The notes under the pieces: generated by a model
What the model saw: only the letters and a program-made list of their open reading frames with translations
What the model was told of the DNA's origin: nothing
Database searches by the model: none
Source: Sphingomonas colocasiae
GTDB lineage: Bacteria > Pseudomonadota > Alphaproteobacteria > Sphingomonadales > Sphingomonadaceae
Assembly (NCBI RefSeq): GCF_019880585.1
Contig: NZ_JAINVV010000009.1
Span: 248,001-312,000 of the forward strand
Direction: 5' to 3'
Length of the DNA stretch: 64,000 nucleotides
In this document: one piece after another, positions 41,566-49,769 of the stretch
Layout of the letters: each line of letters begins with the position of its first letter
How positions within the stretch are numbered: the stretch's first letter is position 1
Program-made: the position numbers and the translations under genes

Positions 41566-41677
41566 CACATCATTCCCGAAAAAAAATTGCGCCTGCGCCA
41601 TGCCAATCTGCGATCATGATGACAAGCGCCGTTGACAACCCCGCACACTCTCCCCTATCGGCGCCAGCCTACCCCGT

Positions 41678-41764
41678 GCCCAGATGGCGGAATTGGTAGA
41701 CGCACCAGCTTCAGGTGCTGGCGCTCGCAAGGGCGTGGAGGTTCGAGTCCTCTTCTGGGCACCA
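41678..41764 (+). tRNA. tRNA-Leu (anticodon CAG)
   Basis: An 87-nt class II tRNA with encoded CCA. Acceptor GCCCAGA (41678-41684) pairs with TCTGGGC (41754-41760), then A and CCA. The D-arm has GGCGGAATTGGTAGACGC, and the anticodon stem CCAGC/GCTGG encloses loop TTCAGGT with anticodon CAG at 41712-41714, decoding CUG. A long variable arm and a T-loop GTTCGAGTC follow. A T-run comes directly after CCA. The 3' end faces the restriction-modification island. Confidence 0.96.
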
Positions 41765-41928
41765 TTTTTCTGCGGGCCGGCGCTATTCACTTTCCGCGGT
41801 GAAACAAGTCAAGCTATTCCCGACACGGCGCTCCTCATCTCCAGCAAAGAGCCAACCCCACCCCGCGTCGGACGCCGCATACTGACCTTTGACGCCAGCA
41901 CTGGAGCCTTCTTGACACACAGAAAATT

Positions 41929-43269
41929 GTGAGCGAACAAATAAAGAACAAACTTGCTCACTGGGAATCATTCTGCCAACATGTCGAAAATCGACACAGC
42001 GAGGTGCGGGGCGTGAGAAAACGGGCAGCGAAGCAGATTGAATTCAACTGGCTTTGCGACCGTGCAGGGTTATCGCCCGCCGAAGCGGGATCCTTGCTTT
42101 CCGTATCAGACCGAACAGTTGCTCGTTATGCCAATGGCACTGGCCGGCCATCGCCCTTGGCATTGCGCGTGCTAAAGAATGCAGCGAAGTCGACGTCAGA
42201 AGATTCACACCCGACGGCATTCCGTTTCATTGACCTGTTCGCCGGAATTGGCGGTCTGCGCATTGGTTTTCAGGCCATTGGCGGTCACTGCGTCTTTACC
42301 TCGGAATGGGATGAGAACGCGCAGAAAACCTATGCGCAAAACTTCCGAGATAACCATCCACTCGCCGGCGACATCAGGGACTACGCCGAAGATCCCGATC
42401 AGATTCCCGAACATGATATCCTGCTCGGGGGGTTCCCATGCCAGCCTTTTTCAATCGCAGGCGTATCGAAAAAGAACGCGCTTGGTCGTCCGCATGGTTT
42501 TCTGTGCGATACGCAAGGAACGCTGTTTTTCGATACAGCGCAGATTATCGCTCATCACAAGCCCGCGGCTTTCGTGCTCGAAAATGTGAAGAATCTTGAG
42601 AGCCACGACAAGGGTCGCACGTTCGCCACGATCATGAACGTGCTCAGGAACGAGTTGGGATATCACGTACAGACTCGTGTGATCAGCTCGGAGCACTGGG
42701 TGCCGCAAAAGCGTGAGCGCATCTTTATCGTTGGCTTTCGCGAACCGACGAAGTTCGATCTAAAGGGACTGAAGCTGCCGGCCGGTGGGCCCAAGCTGGG
42801 CAGCATCCTCGAGGCGCATGACAATGTGGACCCCAAATATACACTGACCGAGCGCCTTTGGGAGTATTTGCAGGCCTACAAGGCCAAGCACGCATCAAAA
42901 GGTAACGGATTCGGCTACAGTCTTTTCGGACCCGACGATGTGACACGCACACTATCGGCGCGTTACTACAAAGACGGCTCTGAGGTTTTGGTCGCCCAGC
43001 CAGGCAAGCGTCCGCGAAGACTGACGCCACTGGAATGTGCCAGGCTGATGGGGTTTGATCGCGGTGACCGGCGTTGGAAGATTCCGGTGTCCGATACGCA
43101 GGCCTATCGGCAGTTCGGCAACGCGGTAGTCGTGCCTGTGGTCGAATTTCTTGCCCAAGCAATGAAGCCCCACATCGAGTCTGCCCTGTCCAACAAGGTG
43201 AACCTTCCAGATCCGACGCCCATTACGGTTACCCGCCCTGATCGGGAGCCAATCCTCTCGCATGGCTGA
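41929..43269 (+). CDS. Dcm-like DNA (cytosine-5) methyltransferase with N-terminal HTH
   Basis: A 446-residue C5 methylase. Motif I FAGIGG is at 104-109, motif IV GGFPCQPFS has nucleophile Cys171, ENV is at 218-220, QKRERIF is motif VIII, and RQFGNAVVVPVV is near the C-terminus. The first ~95 residues add a helix-turn-helix-like region (about 39-82: WLCDRAGLSPAEAGSLLSVSDRTVARYANGTG), as in methylases that regulate their own operon. The start is GTG 41929. TTGACA at 41912 is a possible -35. With Vsr and an EcoRII-like nuclease it is predicted to modify CCWGG. Codon use is less GC-biased than in flanking genes, suggesting acquisition. Confidence 0.9.
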   Translation: MSEQIKNKLAHWESFCQHVENRHSEVRGVRKRAAKQIEFNWLCDRAGLSPAEAGSLLSVSDRTVARYANGTGRPSPLALRVLKNAAKSTSEDSHPTAFRFIDLFAGIGGLRIGFQAIGGHCVFTSEWDENAQKTYAQNFRDNHPLAGDIRDYAEDPDQIPEHDILLGGFPCQPFSIAGVSKKNALGRPHGFLCDTQGTLFFDTAQIIAHHKPAAFVLENVKNLESHDKGRTFATIMNVLRNELGYHVQTRVISSEHWVPQKRERIFIVGFREPTKFDLKGLKLPAGGPKLGSILEAHDNVDPKYTLTERLWEYLQAYKAKHASKGNGFGYSLFGPDDVTRTLSARYYKDGSEVLVAQPGKRPRRLTPLECARLMGFDRGDRRWKIPVSDTQAYRQFGNAVVVPVVEFLAQAMKPHIESALSNKVNLPDPTPITVTRPDREPILSHG

Positions 43270-43720
43270 CATTGTTCCGGCTGACGTACGCAGCCGAATG
43301 ATGTCGGGTATCAGGGGGACGGACACAAAACCTGAGCAGCTTCTGCGGAAGGGCCTACATGCGCAAGGTTTCCGCTTCCGACTGCATGACCGGATGCTGC
43401 CCGGCAAACCGGACATCGTATTGTCGCGCTATAGAGCTGTGATTTTCGCTCATGGCTGTTTCTGGCACGGACATGACTGTCACATGTTCAGGTGGCCTTC
43501 GACGCGCGAAGCATATTGGCGCAAGAAAATCGGAGGCAACCGGGAGCGGGACACCCGATCGGAAGAAGCGCTTCGCGAAGCCGGGTGGCGCTGTGCGGTT
43601 ATTTGGGAGTGTGCCCTGAGGGGAAGAGGACGTCTACCCTTCTCCTTGGTAATCGACCGGTTAGCCAACTGGCTGAAGGAAGGTGGCGACTTTCTTGAGA
43701 TCACCGGCAAGATAGATTGA
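43262..43720 (+). CDS. vsr: Very short patch repair endonuclease Vsr
   Basis: A 152-residue endonuclease that nicks 5' of T in T:G mismatches arising by deamination of 5-methylcytosine. Features: RSRMMSGIRGTDTKPEQLLRK (10-30), catalytic Asp51 in GKPDIVL, His64 and the zinc/active-site block FAHGCFWHGHDC (62-73). It overlaps the methylase gene by 8 bases, the usual dcm-vsr arrangement, so both are translated from one message. The length is normal. Confidence 0.95.
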   Translation: MADIVPADVRSRMMSGIRGTDTKPEQLLRKGLHAQGFRFRLHDRMLPGKPDIVLSRYRAVIFAHGCFWHGHDCHMFRWPSTREAYWRKKIGGNRERDTRSEEALREAGWRCAVIWECALRGRGRLPFSLVIDRLANWLKEGGDFLEITGKID

Positions 43721-43729
43721 GGGGGAAAC

Positions 43730-45091
43730 GTGGCTGCGCAATTTGATCTCGTCGCCGAGGCAGCGGAAGGCAGCGTCACCCTGCTCGCAGAACTCCTGCA
43801 CACCGCAGACAGCGTGCTGGTCAAAAAGCTGTCCAATAATGATCGTGACTGGGCGCAGCTGCCAAACAAGCATCAGCACGGCGTCTATATCCCGCCCGAA
43901 CAGCGCGACAGCGGCTTCTTCCCACCGCTGGTTGCCAAGGAACGGGATCCCGACGCCGACGAAATTCGCGAGACCTACTTTCACACGGACTGGCCGCAGG
44001 TTGCCGAGGCGAAGAACGACACCCGCTTGGTCAATTACACCAGCAAGGGTGCGGAAACGCACATGACGCGTGTTCCGAAGGCAGCCTTTTCGACGCTCTC
44101 GCCGGCATCGCATCTCGTCATGGGCCGCTATTCTGCAGGCGATGGAGCGACGTATCGCTGCCTAACGATCGATTCAAACTCGGACGACGCGCTCGTGCTT
44201 GCCGATGTCTTCGGGCTCGATGCGGATTTCGTCATCGGGATTTTCGAACCACAGGCCTTCCTCACCGCGGAGCGCGACCGGATCGTTGATTTCGCGGAAC
44301 TGGTGATCGCTGCATGGCTGGCCGGCGACATCGCCCAGTTCGCGGTCGAGAACGCGACGATGCCGGCCACGCTTGAACTCGCCGGCATGGCGCGCGCGCA
44401 ATATCTCGCACAGCATCGCCTTCCCGATCTGAACCCGTTCAAGCTTGACCGGCCAGGCGATGCGGTCCGCGAGATCAGCCGCAGGATCGAATGGGACCTG
44501 TTTCGCGAATATCAGCGCCGCGAGCGTGCCACCGCGCTAGTTCGCACTGTGCTCGGAGACCGCCCGCGCGAGATCAGCGCCGGCGATTTCATCCGCGGCC
44601 TTGTCGATAATATCGGCGAGATTGACCGCCTGATGCTGTCCGCCAGCCAGCAGCGCAAATCGAGGGCCGGCTATTCGTTCGAGCATCATATTGAGGCTGT
44701 GCTGACCGCCGGGAATCTGCCCTTTGCCAAACAGGTAGTGATGGACGCCAAGAAACGCCCGGATTTCGTCCTGCCTTCGCTGCGCCAGCTGAAGCGGCCA
44801 AAGCTCGGGTCAACGCGGGGCATTATCCTCAGCGCCAAGACCACGCTTCGCGAGCGCTGGAAACAGGTGCAGCGGGAAATGGCCGGCAGCGAGTTGTTCT
44901 TGGCGACCGTCGATGAATCGATTGCCGCCAACGCAATCGAAGACATGGCCGCGCTCGGAATTATTCTTGTTGTGCCCGAAGGCCTAAAAGCCTCGAGCGA
45001 TACCGAATATGTCCGCCACCCGAACGTGATCGGCTTCAAGGACTTTTTCGAGATCGAGATCACCCGAAACCGGCTGCCCGGCTGGCAATAG
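43730..45091 (+). CDS. EcoRII-like type II restriction endonuclease
   Basis: A 453-residue two-domain nuclease. The N-terminal part (about 1-170, HTADSVLVKKLSNNDRDW and following) resembles the EcoRII effector-binding domain; the C-terminal EcoRII-C domain has RAGYSFEHH (312-320), PD at 344-345 and Lys370 in ILSAKTTLRERW, forming a PD-(D/E)XK site. EcoRII cuts before CCWGG and requires two sites. The start is GTG 43730 with GGGGG Shine-Dalgarno 4-9 bases upstream, 9 bases after vsr. The exact recognition sequence is inferred from homology. Confidence 0.88.
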   Translation: MAAQFDLVAEAAEGSVTLLAELLHTADSVLVKKLSNNDRDWAQLPNKHQHGVYIPPEQRDSGFFPPLVAKERDPDADEIRETYFHTDWPQVAEAKNDTRLVNYTSKGAETHMTRVPKAAFSTLSPASHLVMGRYSAGDGATYRCLTIDSNSDDALVLADVFGLDADFVIGIFEPQAFLTAERDRIVDFAELVIAAWLAGDIAQFAVENATMPATLELAGMARAQYLAQHRLPDLNPFKLDRPGDAVREISRRIEWDLFREYQRRERATALVRTVLGDRPREISAGDFIRGLVDNIGEIDRLMLSASQQRKSRAGYSFEHHIEAVLTAGNLPFAKQVVMDAKKRPDFVLPSLRQLKRPKLGSTRGIILSAKTTLRERWKQVQREMAGSELFLATVDESIAANAIEDMAALGIILVVPEGLKASSDTEYVRHPNVIGFKDFFEIEITRNRLPGWQ

Positions 45092-45160
45092 CGGGGCAGC
45101 CGGTTCGAGGTGTGGTGCCAATCAAACGCCGAGATAGGCTAGCGGGAAAGCCAGCGTGAT

Positions 45161-45460
45161 TCAACAGGCCCCGTATGAAGGCAGGCTTCCACCGGTTGCA
45201 GCCGAATTGGCGTTCGGCGGAACATAGGTCCTGCGCCAGAGCGGCGAGCAAAGCGGTGTTCTCTCCGGCCAGTTCGAGCCAGCTATCCGGCTCTCCTCGA
45301 ACCAGAACACAGCCTGGTTCTGATAAAGCACATCGAGCCCGAGCTTGGTGAATTGCCAACCCATTCGAGCAACGAGATTCGCGCCCGCACGCGATCATCA
45401 TAGCCGGTATTGCCAGCATATTGCTTCGGTCCGCTGATCGCGAGAAACGACCACGCCTAT
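45161..45460 (-). pseudogene. Decayed coding remnant at the island edge
   Basis: The 446-bp stretch 45092-45537 has no intact gene. On the minus strand one frame reads WSFLAISGPKQYAGNTGYDD and then, after a shift near 45375, another frame continues ANLVARMGWQFTKLGLDV to a stop at 45161. This looks like the frameshifted C-terminal end of a larger protein, perhaps an outer-membrane barrel, cut off by the island. The parent family is not recognised. No att-like repeat of the tRNA 3' end was found here. Confidence 0.3.
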
Positions 45461-45537
45461 GGACTGATCACACCGCTGTCCCGTTCGCCGCGATCGAGAC
45501 TCGCGCACTGCGGGGTAATTCGGGTACGCTAGCGGTC

Positions 45538-47727
45538 TCAAAACTCAAAAATCCCCAGAAACTTCCTGCGCTGCTTCTTCTCGGCCTGCGGGCTGCGCTT
45601 ACCGTCTTCCGACTTGGCAGTTGTCCCGCGGCCGACATCGTCGCGCGGTTCACCCTTGGTGGTGCGTTGCGCCGCCGCCGTCGCGCCCGAGAGGATCGGG
45701 CCGCAGGCCGTCGCCTTGGCGTCGCCGATATCGACGAAGGCCAGCACCGATGCGAGCGGGCTGGCGACGATGCCCAGGCCGAGGCCCGCGCCGGCGCGGC
45801 CGACGAGTTGGGGGCTGATCGCGTCGATGCCGGGCTTCGCGAAATAGCCGCCTATGCCGACCGGCGACTGGCCGGCGAACAGGCTGAATTTCTTCGAATC
45901 GGCGCGGAAGGCGAGATCGAGCGATTCGTTGCGGAAGCTGAAGCCGCCACGGCCCAGCATCACATTCTTGCGCGTGTCGATCAGGATCGGATCCGCCGCC
46001 GCGATGCCGTCGCGCACGCTGAAGGCGATCAGGCCGCAATTGATCTGCACCGGTTCCTTCAGCTTGCCTTCGAACATCTTGGTGACGAAGGTGCCGATAT
46101 CGAGTTCCGAAAGCTGGATGTTGCGCGTCCAGAAACTGCCCTTCGGCAGGATCACCGCGATGCGGCCGTTCGAGGTCGCCAGCGACTGGCGGATCGAATC
46201 GCCCGATCCGCTCATCTGCACGCGCGCCTTGATCGTGCCCGTGGTGCCCGCCTGTTCAGCGCCGAAGCGTGCCAGCAACAGCCCCATCGGCGTCGGCGAC
46301 AGACGGATATCATATTCGGTGAAGACCGGGCTGCGGCGCGCATCGATCGAAATATCCGAAGACAGATGCCCCTGCGCGACATCGAAGGTGAGCGGCGACA
46401 GCTTGAGCAGGCTGCGATCGAGATCGAGCGTCATTTCGATGTTCGAGACCGGGAAGCTCTCCGCCCGGACAGTCGCGACCTTGTAATTCAGATGCGCGTC
46501 GAAACGCCTGATCGCCTCCACGCGGAGCGGCGCATCGGGCAGCAGCCGGGGGGTGCCGCCGACCTGCTCGATCGCGCCAGAGCCGCCCTGCGCCTCCAGC
46601 CTTTGCGGATCATAGCCGATGAACGGGCCGATATCGACGATGTCGAGCGTGCGGGTGGCCAGATCCGCATCCAGCTTCAGCCGATCGCGCGGCATCGAAA
46701 TGGTCAGCCGCCCCGCGACATCGCTGTCGCCGAACATGCCGCGCAGCCGGGTGAAGCGCCATTCGCCGCCCGCCTTTGTGAGATCCGAATCGATCCGATA
46801 GGCGCGGGTATCGGGCACCGCCACGCCCAGGAAATCGAAGAGCAGGCTGATATTGGGGCCGCGCACGCCCATGCGCAGGTCCGCGCCCTCGATCTCAGTC
46901 GCGCCGGGCAATGTGCCCGAAACGGCAAGTCGCGTTTCGCCCGCCGCGGCGGCAAGCTGGAGCTGGTTGCGCCCGCCGACCACGGTTTCGTTGGGCGACA
47001 ACAGGCTGCCCGACAGGGTGAAGGGCCGATCGCGCATCGTGCCGGTACCCGAAAAGCGAATCGCATTGGCGAAACGCGTGTCGCGCGCCTGGACCGTGTC
47101 GATCCTGATATCGGCGGCAAGCTGGAGCAGCGGATCGCGATAACGGACCGCCGTGCCCTGCACGATCGCGGCGCGGATCAACGGCAGGTCGAGCGGTTTG
47201 GCGGGCTTGTCGGGATCGCCGAAAGTCCAGGTGTTGCGGCGCGAGCGCGCATCCCATTCCAGATCGATATTGCCGTTCAGCAGCTGCAGCCAGTTGATCC
47301 GGCGCTTGTCGCCGAAGATCAGCGACCAGGTCGCGATCCGCGTATCGATCAGCTTCGATTCGAAGAAATAGGGCCGGCTCGCCCATTCCGGGTTCGAGAT
47401 CGTCATCCCCTCCGCCAGGAACTTCACGTTGAAGGGATTGAGATAGAGCTGGAAATCGCCCGCCACCTTCACTTCGCGCTGCGTCGCCGCGCTCACCGTG
47501 CGTTCGAACGTCCCCTTGAGGAAGCGGCCCTTGGTGACGAACAGGATCAGCCAGGCGAGCAGGATCAGGCCGATGATGGTGACGAGCACCGACAGCGCGG
47601 CAGCGGCCGCCGCACTGCTCGGATGGCGGGCGGGTTTCGCGGGCGGCGGGGGCGAATCGCCGGGGCCGCCGGTCTTGGCGGGGATATCGGTGTCGGTCAC
47701 GCGATCGAGGGTTACCGCACTCTCCAT
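45538..47727 (-). CDS. AsmA family outer-membrane assembly protein
   Basis: A 729-residue protein anchored by one N-terminal membrane helix (about 44-64) after a Pro-rich cytoplasmic start. The periplasmic part is the AsmA-type bridge-like beta domain: GRFLKGTFERTVSAATQREVKVAGDFQLYLNPFNVKFLAEGMTISNPEWA near the N-terminus, and a C-terminal AsmA_2-like region (LKEPVQINCGLIAFSVRDGIAAADPILIDTRKNVMLGRGGFSF). AsmA proteins help move phospholipids to the outer membrane. The start 47727 (MESAVTLD) avoids an extension through a 51-bp hairpin. The C-terminus is Lys/Arg-rich. Confidence 0.85.
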   Translation of the reverse strand: MESAVTLDRVTDTDIPAKTGGPGDSPPPPAKPARHPSSAAAAAALSVLVTIIGLILLAWLILFVTKGRFLKGTFERTVSAATQREVKVAGDFQLYLNPFNVKFLAEGMTISNPEWASRPYFFESKLIDTRIATWSLIFGDKRRINWLQLLNGNIDLEWDARSRRNTWTFGDPDKPAKPLDLPLIRAAIVQGTAVRYRDPLLQLAADIRIDTVQARDTRFANAIRFSGTGTMRDRPFTLSGSLLSPNETVVGGRNQLQLAAAAGETRLAVSGTLPGATEIEGADLRMGVRGPNISLLFDFLGVAVPDTRAYRIDSDLTKAGGEWRFTRLRGMFGDSDVAGRLTISMPRDRLKLDADLATRTLDIVDIGPFIGYDPQRLEAQGGSGAIEQVGGTPRLLPDAPLRVEAIRRFDAHLNYKVATVRAESFPVSNIEMTLDLDRSLLKLSPLTFDVAQGHLSSDISIDARRSPVFTEYDIRLSPTPMGLLLARFGAEQAGTTGTIKARVQMSGSGDSIRQSLATSNGRIAVILPKGSFWTRNIQLSELDIGTFVTKMFEGKLKEPVQINCGLIAFSVRDGIAAADPILIDTRKNVMLGRGGFSFRNESLDLAFRADSKKFSLFAGQSPVGIGGYFAKPGIDAISPQLVGRAGAGLGLGIVASPLASVLAFVDIGDAKATACGPILSGATAAAQRTTKGEPRDDVGRGTTAKSEDGKRSPQAEKKQRRKFLGIFEF

Positions 47728-47762
47728 TGGCGATAAAACCCCTGCCGTTGCGCCTGGGTTCC

Positions 47763-47813
47763 GATTCATGCCGAGGCACGATGAGACTCGCTCATCGTGC
47801 CTCGGCATGAATC
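47763..47813. repeat. 51-bp perfect hairpin (23-bp arms)
   Basis: Positions 47763-47785 are perfectly complementary to 47791-47813, with a 5-base loop ACTCG. It lies 35 bp upstream of the AsmA start and 180 bp upstream of rpmI, in the divergent gap. The very long perfect stem is unusual for a terminator in this orientation and suggests a repeat element. Confidence 0.8.
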
Positions 47814-47833
47814 CCGCGCGGCGCTTGAGCGTT

Positions 47834-47868
47834 CCAAGGTGCGGATGCGCCAGCATCCCTGCACCTTG
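47834..47868. repeat. Hairpin repeat, copy 2
   Basis: AAGGTGCGGATGC (47836-47848) folds back on GCATCCCTGCACCTT (47853-47867). It shares CCA-GGTGCGGATGCG-CCA-CATCC with the hairpin at 1026-1060. It lies in the rpmI leader region together with the 51-bp hairpin. The 128 bp from here to rpmI presumably hold the promoter, not clearly visible. Confidence 0.6.
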
Positions 47869-47996
47869 CCATTACGCCCGGCCTTGCCATGGCGCGGACT
47901 CTTCGCTAATGCGCGCGCTTTCCGCGATTCAAGGAACTGTCCGGCCAACAGGGCTGCCGAGGCCGTTCGCGATCGTCGAAGTACAAGGAGACGAAA

Positions 47997-48200
47997 ATGC
48001 CCAAACTGAAGACCAAGAGCGGGGTCAAGAAGCGTTTCAAGATCACCGCCACCGGCAAGGTGAAGTGCGGCGTGGCCGGCAAGCGCCACCGCCTTTCCAG
48101 CCACAATGCCAAGTATATCCGCCAGAACCGCGGCACCGAAGTGCTTTCGGACTCCGATTGGGGTCACGTGAAGCTCTGGGCGCCCTACGGTCTCAAGTAA
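47997..48200 (+). CDS. rpmI: 50S ribosomal protein L35
   Basis: A 67-residue basic protein with the L35 sequence [23 protein letters not shown]..., [21 protein letters not shown]. An AAGGAGA Shine-Dalgarno precedes ATG 47997. It lies 13 bases upstream of rplT in the standard rpmI-rplT-pheST order. infC is not adjacent. Confidence 0.97.
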   Translation: MPKLKTKSGVKKRFKITATGKVKCGVAGKRHRLSSHNAKYIRQNRGTEVLSDSDWGHVKLWAPYGLK

Positions 48201-48213
48201 GGAGGACGGATAA

Positions 48214-48579
48214 ATGGCACGCGTCAAACGTGGTACGACCACCAAGGCAAAGCATAAGAGGATTCTGGATCAGGCGAAGGGCTTTTACGGCCGTCGCAAG
48301 AACACGATCCGCATCGCTCGCCAGGCCGTCGAAAAGTCCGGCCAGTACGCCTATCGCGACCGCAAGGTTAAGAAGCGGAACTTCCGCGCGCTCTGGATCC
48401 AGCGCATCAACGCTGCGGTCCGCGCCGAAGGCCTGACCTATTCGCAGTTCATGAACGGCGTGAAGCTCGCCGGCATCGAACTCGACCGGAAGGTCATGGC
48501 CGACCTCGCCATGAACGAAGCAGCGGCGTTTAGCGCCGTCATCGCTCAGGCAAAGGCGGCGCTTCCCCAGGCCGCCTGA
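48214..48579 (+). CDS. rplT: 50S ribosomal protein L20
   Basis: A 121-residue basic protein: [35 protein letters not shown]..., [48 protein letters not shown]20 binds 23S rRNA early in assembly and in other bacteria represses its own operon. An AAGGAGGA Shine-Dalgarno precedes the start. A 16-bp hairpin lies 25 bases after its stop. Confidence 0.97.
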   Translation: MARVKRGTTTKAKHKRILDQAKGFYGRRKNTIRIARQAVEKSGQYAYRDRKVKKRNFRALWIQRINAAVRAEGLTYSQFMNGVKLAGIELDRKVMADLAMNEAAAFSAVIAQAKAALPQAA

Positions 48580-48603
48580 CCCGGCCTGGCGCGAGACGAA
48601 CAC

Positions 48604-48636
48604 AAGGGCGCGGGTGGCAATGCCATCCGCGCCCTT
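48604..48636 (+). terminator. Strong hairpin between rplT and pheS (terminator or attenuator)
   Basis: Positions 48604-48619 pair with 48621-48636 (16 pairs, one G-U), followed after TGC by TTTT. In enterobacteria pheST is controlled by attenuation; no Phe-rich leader peptide is evident here, so a plain or partial terminator is the simpler reading. The hairpin lies 56 bases before the pheS start. Confidence 0.7.
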
Positions 48637-48692
48637 TGCTTTTGGGGCCGGGCTTCGTAAGGCGCGGCGGACATTTCAGAGCGGGAATCTTC

Positions 48693-49769
48693 GTGACCGA
48701 TCTCAACACACTCCAGACCGAACTGCTCGCCGCGATCGCGGCCGCCGCGACGCCAGAGGCGATCGAGGACGTGCGCGTCAAGGCGCTCGGCAAGCAAGGC
48801 GCGGTGACCGCGCTGCTCAAATCGCTGGGCGCGATGAGCCCCGACGAGCGCCAGAGCGAAGGGCCGAGGATCCACGCGCTGCGCGAAACCGTCACCCAGG
48901 CGCTGGGCGATCGCAAGGCCGGGCTCGAACGCGCCGCGCTCGATGCGAAACTGGCCGCCGAAACGCTGGACATGACGCTGCCGCCCGCCGCCGCCGCGCA
49001 GGGCAGCGTCCACCCCGTCAGCCAGGTGATGGACGAGCTTGCGGAGATCTTCGCCGATCTCGGCTTTTCGGTGGCGACCGGCCCGGAGATCGAGGACGAC
49101 TGGCACAATTTCACCGCGCTCAACATTCCGGAGACGCATCCGGCGCGCGCGATGCACGACACCTTCTATTTCCCCGACCAGCGCGATGGGCGGGACATGC
49201 TGTTGCGCACCCACACCTCGCCCGTCCAGATCCGCACGATGACGTCGCAGGAACCGCCGATCCGGATCATCGCGCCGGGCCGCGTCTATCGTTCGGACAG
49301 CGACGCCACGCACACGCCGATGTTCCACCAGATCGAAGGGCTGGTGATCGATCGCGGCATCCATCTCGGCCATCTCAAATGGACGCTGGAGACCTTCCTG
49401 AAGGCCTTTTTCGAGCGCGACGACATCGTGCTGCGCCTGCGCCCCAGCTATTTCCCCTTCACCGAACCCTCGGTGGAGGTCGATGTCGGCTACACGATCG
49501 AGAAGGGCCGCCGCGTGCTCGGCGGATCGGAAGGCTGGATGGAGGTACTGGGCAGCGGCATGGTCCATCCGCGCGTGATCGCGGCATGCGGGCTCGACCC
49601 CGATGAATGGCAGGGTTTCGCCTTCGGCACCGGCATCGACCGGCTGGCGATGCTCAAATACGGCATGGACGATCTGCGCGCCTTTTTCGACGGCGACCTG
49701 CGCTGGCTGCGCCATTACGGCTTCTCCGCGCTCGACGTGCCAACGCTCAGCGGAGGAGTCGGCGCATGA
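48693..49769 (+). CDS. pheS: Phenylalanyl-tRNA synthetase alpha subunit
   Basis: A 358-residue class II synthetase catalytic subunit. N-terminal coiled-coil (about 1-80), then the core with [68 protein letters not shown], motif 2 [20 protein letters not shown], and motif 3 [17 protein letters not shown]. The start is GTG 48693 ([15 protein letters not shown]), the family-typical N-terminus; an upstream 19-codon extension reads into the hairpin region. It overlaps pheT by 4 bases. Confidence 0.95.
   Translation: MTDLNTLQTELLAAIAAAATPEAIEDVRVKALGKQGAVTALLKSLGAMSPDERQSEGPRIHALRETVTQALGDRKAGLERAALDAKLAAETLDMTLPPAAAAQGSVHPVSQVMDELAEIFADLGFSVATGPEIEDDWHNFTALNIPETHPARAMHDTFYFPDQRDGRDMLLRTHTSPVQIRTMTSQEPPIRIIAPGRVYRSDSDATHTPMFHQIEGLVIDRGIHLGHLKWTLETFLKAFFERDDIVLRLRPSYFPFTEPSVEVDVGYTIEKGRRVLGGSEGWMEVLGSGMVHPRVIAACGLDPDEWQGFAFGTGIDRLAMLKYGMDDLRAFFDGDLRWLRHYGFSALDVPTLSGGVGA

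Noticed and set aside
41684-41932. 82-codon frame starting in the tRNA gene (MAELVDAPASGAG...)
   Set aside because: This is the well-known spurious translation of tRNA-Leu; the tRNA folds completely.
45092-45537. Search for a direct repeat of the tRNA-Leu 3' end (att site)
   Set aside because: No match to the T-arm/acceptor sequence was seen in this stretch, so no attachment site is called.
48604-48692. Phe-rich leader peptide for pheST attenuation
   Set aside because: A strong hairpin exists, but no short frame with consecutive Phe codons precedes it.
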